Below are positions 48,548 through 64,000 of a stretch of 64,000 bases of DNA, in pieces. The notes beneath the pieces were generated by a model that saw only the letters and a list, made by a program, of their open reading frames with translations, was not told where the DNA came from and searched no databases. The position numbers were made by a program, and so were the translations under genes. The stretch is from Talinum fruticosum (taxonomy: Eukaryota > Streptophyta > Magnoliopsida > Caryophyllales > Talinaceae), in the NCBI GenBank assembly GCA_021018815.1, contig JAITYX010000008.1:7128001-7192000 (forward strand), in the 5' to 3' direction. The stretch's first letter is position 1. Every line of letters begins with the position of its first letter.

Positions 48548-49908
48548 TCTAGCAAAGGGTTGTGATGAACATGACTACGCTTCTTGAATCTTTGTTACAA
48601 CGCCTTGTTAACCCTTCGGCAAATTTGTACATTCTCTGCACCCAGGAAAAAAAATCGAGAAGCCCAATTTGCTTCATTTGAGTACAATAATGTTTTTGCC
48701 CCACTTTTCAGAGAGCTGAAATGCCCATTTTTGCAATTTTTAAGCTCGAATTATAGCAAATCAAAGCAAAATGCCTCCCAGAAGTTTAAATTGTCATCTG
48801 TTCCGTATCTATGACATTGTAGGGAGCCAATTGGTTTTGATGTAAGGTATAACAAAAGCGAACTCTTTTGCAATTCACCAATAAGGTTGCCATGTTAAAC
48901 AACACCCCACACCCCCCAAAAAAAAAACCCCCACCCAAGCAATACGCTCAGCCTCTCAAGTAAACTTGTCAATTTGGATGGGCTAGTTGAATAAAATTGT
49001 TGTTTTTATTGTCTTGACCCAGCAGCAACAAGTCGAACAAGCTCAGGTTAGATTCAACCCGCTAATTTGTAGTTTTTGGGTCAAGAAAATCGTGTTCAAA
49101 TCCCAAATTCTCAGCTGTGTTCGAGTCGGATTAATTTTGCCAGGTCTTCACTTGTGTTATGGATACGGGTATAGCCCATTGAAATTCCCAACATATTAAG
49201 CAAAAATAGCAAAGCCAATAGATAACGTACTAGCCATATAAAATGACCACCATGCAAAACGTAAATCACCTGACCAAATTTCAGCAACTGGCGTGTTGAT
49301 TCTAACCTGAGTAGAATCAAACAGAAACCACCCAATGTATTTCAGGATACAAAAAAGCTACAAGGAGGATGAAAGAAAGAAAAGAAGAAAGCATCAACTC
49401 AAACATTCTTCTCTCTCATCAAATATAAACAGCCTGATGGGGTACAAACTACAGACAATGCCGCGACAAGTTACATTTCTCTCTCCCTCCCCCCCAACCC
49501 TCATCTTAGGGGATCTTACACACGAAATCACACTCTACAAGATGTTCACAAAACAATGAAACTCTCTATCTTCACCTGGCTTTTCATTTAAAGGTTTTTC
49601 TTTTCCCAATGTAGTTCCCGGTGAATCCCAGCACAGAGAGGAACAGTTTCCCGAGTCTACAACATCAAGTTGAAGGCAGTTTTTGTACAAACAAGTAGGT
49701 GGTGCACCATGATAGCCATCAAATAGCCGACCAATGGCTGACTCCAAAGCATGCCACAATCACTCGTTATAATGGGGCATCTTGCTCCAATACTACCAAG
49801 GGGTGGAGCATTTGTGCACCTGGAAACCATAATTTAATCCAGCAGTAAATTTTTGGCACTTACCGGAGCTTACTTAAGCTGTCCACAGCAATTATTTTGT
49901 TGGATGAA
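48548..49908. other. Intergenic sequence between RLK5 and the poly(A) polymerase gene
   Basis: Converging 3' flanks. Probably holds the untranslated trailer of the minus-strand poly(A) polymerase transcript near its right end. No gene seen. Confidence 0.5.
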
Positions 49909-58720
<8,812 letters not shown>

Positions 58721-60732
58721 TTGCGAGCTAATCTCCCAAACCCTAATTGGAAAAACCTAACTTGGCATCAAAATTCAAGCTTGAAATTCAGAAGTAGTTG
58801 GGGGAGGGGGAAAAGCTCAAATTCCTCCGAATTCGAACCCCATCGCCGCTCCCCAGGGATAAAAAGGGGAGGAGATAGGGGTAAAAACAAAGATCAAGGC
58901 AATGAAAAGAGATAAGAAAGAAGATTGGCCAAAAACGGAAGTGGGAAGAATTGGATAGGAGGTGATAATTTGGAGCTAGACTGGAATGATTGTTGGAATC
59001 ATTAGGAAATGAAATCGAAGAGACAGAGACAGCGACAGATAAGAGAGAGAGAGGAATGGGGGAAGTATCTGCGAAGGGTCAACGAGAATGAGGAAGTGAG
59101 TGGGGAAGCGGTTAAGCCGTGTTTGGCTTTGCCTACCGTACTGGTCACGAGTAGTTCGGCTACCGACCCAAATCAGAATCCGACCCGGTCTGACCTCAAC
59201 AGGTCCGATCAAATTTTCAGTAGTTAGTTACTCAAAGGCTACATAAATGAGTCATCTTCTAATTTGAGAGTATAAGGATAACACTTTACAACTTCTTATT
59301 TTTTATAATTATTTATACTTTATAATTTATAAGTAACTTTATAATTATTTTATAATTTCTTATGGCTTTCATTACAACTTCTAAATAATCTTACAGTTCA
59401 TACATTTAAATGAAATATAGCTCGAATCGCAAGGTTTCATCTTATCTAACCTTAATCGAATTGTAACAAATAATTTTAATTCAAATTCAAAAACAACATT
59501 AAAAAATCACCTTAAAATTTGTTAAATTTTATCCCCCATAATGAAATCATGTTAGGTTTACTTAAGTTTATTAATCGGTCAATATAAGATAAAATTTAAA
59601 TTTGATAACTTTTTATTAAATCATGGTTCAAGTTTTTAAGTAATCATGTTACAACTATTGTATTTTTAATTACTTAAATAGTGATGATATTGTGTAATAA
59701 CTGAATAGTTATATTGTGCTTTTCAACATATTTATTTTAAATTATATCCGTCTATTAATTGAAAAAAGAGAACCGTATTAAAGACATTGTTAAACACAAT
59801 AAGAAAAACGTCCGTGTACTCATCAATCAATATTGACTTATAATTATAAGTAACTTCGTAATTTTCTTTTAAAAAACAGAAAGAAATGGGCTCAAAAATT
59901 CAAACTCGATGCAAGAATGCTTAGAGTTTCTCCGGACTCGGGAAATCGAGCACGTCGATGTGACGCGTCACCCGAGACGCGTCCTTTCACAGATGAAAAG
60001 TGTGTTTTCGAGGCGCGCATGTAAGCACGGTTCACGGCGGCTTAGTAAAGACTCAAAACCACATCACGGTCGTTAATTGGCTCAACAAAATCCACTTCCA
60101 CACTCTCTCTCTTCTCTCTCTCCTAGCGTAGCCCACCTGCACCTGGGCTCTCTATCTATCCTCTCTCTCCCTTCCGCTTGGCTTTGCTAACCCTTTTATT
60201 TTTTACCTTGCTTATTATTATTATTATTATTATATGAAAATAGATAATAATTACTATTTTAATGTTATTGTTATTGATATTATATTTTTTATTTAATTAT
60301 ATTTTTAATGTTATTGTATCATTTGTTTAAAAAAATTTACAATTTAAAATAATTAATTTAAATCTTTATAATATATCGAATAATTTTTTAATATATTATA
60401 AAAATAAATAATAATAAAATAAAATAGATAAACTAATTAAAATATATTGATGAATAGAATTTATGTGAATTGTTTAAATCGGTGAGTTTTGTTGGTAAAT
60501 TTTGTATCGTAAAAGTAAGAATTTAGAAGAGAAAAAATTAATACCCTTAACTAACTTATTACTGTAAGTCCCAGCAAATGAGTCTGAAATAGGCTCACTC
60601 AGTGCAAATCCTCTTAGATCCCCTGTGCCTCTCTATCCCTGAGTTCCTTGAGTCGCTGTTGCTCTTGTAAGGCCCCAGTCCCTGGACCAAAGCTAACCCA
60701 GTCACTCGCCCACACGGGCCGCCAATACCCGA
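58721..60732. promoter_or_regulatory. Divergent promoter region between poly(A) polymerase and YbeY genes
   Basis: About 2 kb between two start codons that point away from each other. The left part (58721-59220) is purine-rich on this strand, as expected for the poly(A) polymerase leader. The middle (59230-59900) is AT-rich. A GC-rich island at about 59930-60080 and a CT-rich stretch at about 60100-60180 probably belong to the YbeY promoter or leader. A TTA microsatellite lies at 60211-60232. Confidence 0.5.
59960..59971. promoter_or_regulatory. Perfect 12 bp palindrome GTGACGCGTCAC
   Basis: A perfect inverted repeat in the GC-rich island upstream of the YbeY gene, with ACGCGTC repeated a few bases on. 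It contains two TGACG half sites of the kind bound by TGA-class bZIP factors. Function is inference. Confidence 0.4.
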
Positions 60733-63700
60733 ATGCTCTCCTCTCTCTCTCCTCATCTCCGCCGTGCCCTTCACCTCCTCAAGCCTCTTTCCTCAGCCGC
60801 TCAACCCTCCATGGCGCGTGTCGTAACACGCGTCGTGCCGCTCTCCCTGAGACCCGCCCTGTTGAAGGCCTCAGCAGCGCGTTTCATCTCTGTTACGCCT
60901 ACCCATTTCAGGGCTGATCCTCCTCTGAAGCTTTCATCCATTTTTGGCTCGAGGGTGGCGAGTGGATTGGGAGGCGGAGGAGAATGGAGGGTTTTGGGAG
61001 GGTTTGGGATGAGGGTGTCTTGTGTTAGCAGGGGCGGAGGAGAGAGAGGGTATAGGAAGTGGAGGAAGAGAGCTGTCAAGAGTAGCAGGAAGGAGAGAGA
61101 GTTAGAGCTTAGTGTTAAGATTCTAATCGAAGAAGGGTTGCCCAACGACCCTGAAATTCTGGTATTTATATCTCTGCTTCTATTTTTTTGTCATTTTTCT
61201 GAATCATCTTCTGTCTGATTTTGTTTGGAAATGGATTATTGAGTTGCTGAATAACAGCACAAAGAGTGAATTGGGTGGTTTTAAACTTTTAATCATAATG
61301 TGGATGCATCTCACTTGGGTGACCATACTCATTACTCTGATGATTATCCTGATGTGTTATTATGATATGATGTTATTATGATATGATGTGTTTATGTGAG
61401 TTCTATACTGAGATGTATGCAAACTGACTTAAATTTTTAATGATTCTAAGTGGGAAGAACTGTGATCTTGGCTATTCGCATATTTCAACTCAATTATTGA
61501 TTCATTTTCTATAGTTTATTCTCTAAGGTGTGAATTATGGTGTACATGGAAAGTAAGAGCTTTCAGTTATGTAGTGGAAATTTTCACTTGGGGGCTTATC
61601 ATGCGTCTTGTCCCTGAAGCCGTGACTAATAATGTCACTGGTATACTATTTCTATGGGTTTGTGTCTGAAATTTGACCGTTTGTCCCCAGTTTTGTTTGT
61701 GTTCTTGAAAATTTACTTTTGATTTTATATATGAAACAGTTTAAAAGTAGACTATTTTTCTGTAACTTTTCCTGTATAAAAGTTCCAGCAAAAAAATTTG
61801 CAGCCTTTATAGGAGGAATGAAGCTGTATGGCGCATGTTAGATGTTAACAGCCATTATCACCATAATTTGTTTTCTTGGGTTTGAGTTCCCTGTGTAACC
61901 CAAATATGTGGAAATGCCATGTTACTGCCTCACTATCTATGCTATGTGTAATATGTGTTCATATGTTACCACGGTGCTATGCACCTGTGGAGGGAGAGGA
62001 GAAATGCTTAGCCAAAGAATAATGTAGTCTAAGAAGAAGAGCGGGTAATATGTTAATCACACTGGATGTGCCAAAGTTGGTATTCGGAAATATGACATGT
62101 ATTTGGGATGCAAACTTTGCGGTGTAATCCTTAAGAGAAGTGAATGGCAGCTATAGATTTTTAGAATGGGTAATTGATTGTATCTAAAGTTTATTTTAAT
62201 ATTGTCTCTAAAGTTTATTTTCATTCTTGAAAGTATAGTTGGCTATTGGTTGTTACTGAGTGTAGTGGCAGCTATAGCACGAAGATTACTTTGATTTTTA
62301 TGTTTGATATAAACAAGATGGAAAAAAAGAAAACAGGTGCATCCGTGGTTGCTAGCTAATTTAAGTGGGCGATTTTAAGGGTGGGAACTGACTAAGGCCC
62401 TATTCTTTTTAGTTGTAAGGAGCTATAAGCAATTGTACGTAAGATAGTTGTAAGCTTAGTTGCAAGCTGGAAGCTTGGAAGTTAAAGTGAAAAAGTATAG
62501 GGCCTAAGTTAATAATCCAAAAAAGATGACAGACTTTTGAAAATCAGTTATTTAAGTGTCTGTTTAATGACTGCTTGACACAGGAGCACAAACTGTCAAT
62601 GATGGACAGAAGTTTTAACATTAACACATAATGATTTTCACCTTTGTGTGTCTCTTTTGCTTATGCAAATGCTATTGCTTGGTATCAAAATTCTTCAGCA
62701 TGCTTTGGTGTGTATGCTGGAGCAATATGCTCTCTATTCAGTAAAATGATAAATGAATGATATGGAATTTAAAAACTTGGTATATTGTGAATCCAGTTTG
62801 AAACCCTCCCCTTCTTTCTCAAGGTGTAATTAATTATCCATTCATTTTGCAGAGCATTTCTGAGATGCTCCGACTAAATGCCCCAATGGCAATGAAGTCA
62901 GCATTGGAGGGACTAAAAGATTCTGAATATAAAACTAGAGATACTGCTATAGATGATGTCAGTGGGTATGAAACTATCGAGTTGTCAGTACTTTTATGCA
63001 ATGATGAGTTCATTCGGCAACTTAATAAAGACTGGAGAGATGAAGATCATGCCACTGATGTTCTCTCAATGTCCCAACACATCCCAGGACTTGAATTACC
63101 AATTGTAAGCAATTTCAAATTTTACTTTCTTTTATCCTTCTAAAAGTATGAAGAACTGACTCATATGTTCTTTCAGCTTATGCTGGGTGACATTGTGATT
63201 TCTGTTGAGACAGCTGCTAGACAAGCTGAAGAACGAGACCACACACTTCTTGATGAGATGCGCATTCTTTTGGTAGGTTTGAAATGGCTTCTCGTGACTC
63301 TGTTTCATTCATTTTTGTTTTCTATGTTACTATTGTACTGCAGCCAAGTTCACGTTTAAAAATACCTCCCCTTCCCTTCTGTTTCAGCTACTCAGTGGGT
63401 TAGATTAGAAAAACACAGGATGATAGACCTGTAGCCTTTGTATCTATTATATGGATGCCTTATGGTGAATCTTCAACCCCCCAAAAAAAAGGGATGGAAA
63501 AGGAAAAAGATTCTTTCCTCCTGCTGTGTGGTTTGGGTTTTGGATGCATGCCATTTCGATTATGTTGAATGTTTGTTTGCTGATGGATACAATCATACAA
63601 AAATTAAATCTTCACTCTGTTTCTAAAACAGTGTATGTTTCCAAGTATGAGTTTAACTTGGAATTTTTTTCCCCCAGGTTCATGGCCTTCTACATCTTTT

Positions 63701-64000
63701 GGGTTTTGATCATGAGATAAGTGAGGAAGCTGAGGCAGAAATGGAGAAGGAAGAAGAACTACTTTTGAAGAAACTTGGTTGGAAAGGAAAAGGGTTGATC
63801 AAGAGTGCATATGATGCAGAAAATGATGGAAGTCCTCATGTTAAAAAGCCTGATGGTAGTTCTGTTTTGCTACTAATCTTTCCTATTAATTAATATGTTG
63901 CTGCTGAGAATGCATAGCTCGTTTTATTTGAATTTGTTTTGCATTAGTCTGCAGTTAGAGAATCTTACATGATGATTACTAAAAGACAGGAAGAAAGAAG
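60733..64000 (+). CDS. YBEY: YbeY-type endoribonuclease, organelle-targeted (partial, runs off the window)
   Basis: A metal-dependent endoribonuclease for rRNA processing, in plants located in the chloroplast. Exons: 60733-61161, 62853-63104, 63177-63272, 63678-63855 and probably 63990 onward (reads GRKK after joining). The first about 90 residues are Arg/Ser/Ala-rich with few acids, as in an organelle transit peptide. The YbeY domain shows LNKDWRDEDHATDVLSMS and the zinc-binding HGLLHLLGFDHE motif (three His: HxxxHxxGxDH). The Arabidopsis counterpart (At2g25870) carries a HAD hydrolase domain after YbeY; here that part would lie beyond 64000. The frame is undamaged in all visible exons. An in-frame later Met at about 60811 is an alternative start. 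Confidence 0.92.

Noticed and set aside
7000..49000. A nearby gene for the peptide ligand of the receptors
   Set aside because: I looked for a short secreted precursor with a C-terminal Cys-containing CTNIP-like motif among small ORFs and saw none.

Overview
This is plant nuclear DNA, almost certainly from a eudicot. It is AT-rich, its genes carry GT-AG introns, and it encodes a plant-type leucine-rich-repeat receptor kinase family, type 2 metallothioneins, a nuclear poly(A) polymerase and a plastid-type YbeY. I cannot name the species.

Layout. 1-7100 is AT-rich and gene-poor. 7139-48547 holds five tandem, same-strand LRR receptor-like kinases (RLK1 7884-11309, RLK2 16889-20383, RLK3 24200-27595, RLK4 36082-39332, RLK5 45254-48547). 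They most resemble Arabidopsis HSL3 (At5g25930, also called NUT, the reported receptor of CTNIP/SCREW peptides). Each has one phase-1 intron in the kinase domain, just after the GYMAP/GYIAP motif. Decayed RLK pieces lie behind RLK1 and RLK2, so the array once held more units. Two type 2 metallothionein genes in tandem (29833-31180 and 32284-33073) sit between RLK3 and RLK4. Related repeat elements in opposite orientation (33715-35445 and 39768-42745) bracket RLK4. A poly(A) polymerase gene runs on the minus strand (58720 down to about 49909). A YbeY-type endoribonuclease gene starts at 60733 and runs off the right edge. Between the genes are MITE-like elements, LINE fragments, LTR relics and microsatellites.

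The main caution is that every RLK reading frame is broken several times. Nearly every break is a net loss of one base from a G, C, A or T run, compared with its paralogues. The unrelated poly(A) polymerase shows the same lesion twice. After allowing for these losses, exon lengths and splice phases agree in all five RLKs and the encoded lengths (about 978-1031 residues) fit the family. I therefore read most breaks as homopolymer undercalling in the assembly, not pseudogenisation. RLK3 also has a substitution (HRD to HRN) that such errors do not explain.

How the genes work together: the RLKs probably form a locally expanded family of peptide receptors. Four of the five share a short promoter-proximal module (AACCGTTG, then a TTCCCTCCAAA-type stretch) that RLK4 lacks. 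The metallothioneins (metal binding), poly(A) polymerase (mRNA 3' end formation) and YbeY (organelle rRNA processing) are housekeeping or stress genes with no evident functional link to the array. I found no clearly new multi-gene system.
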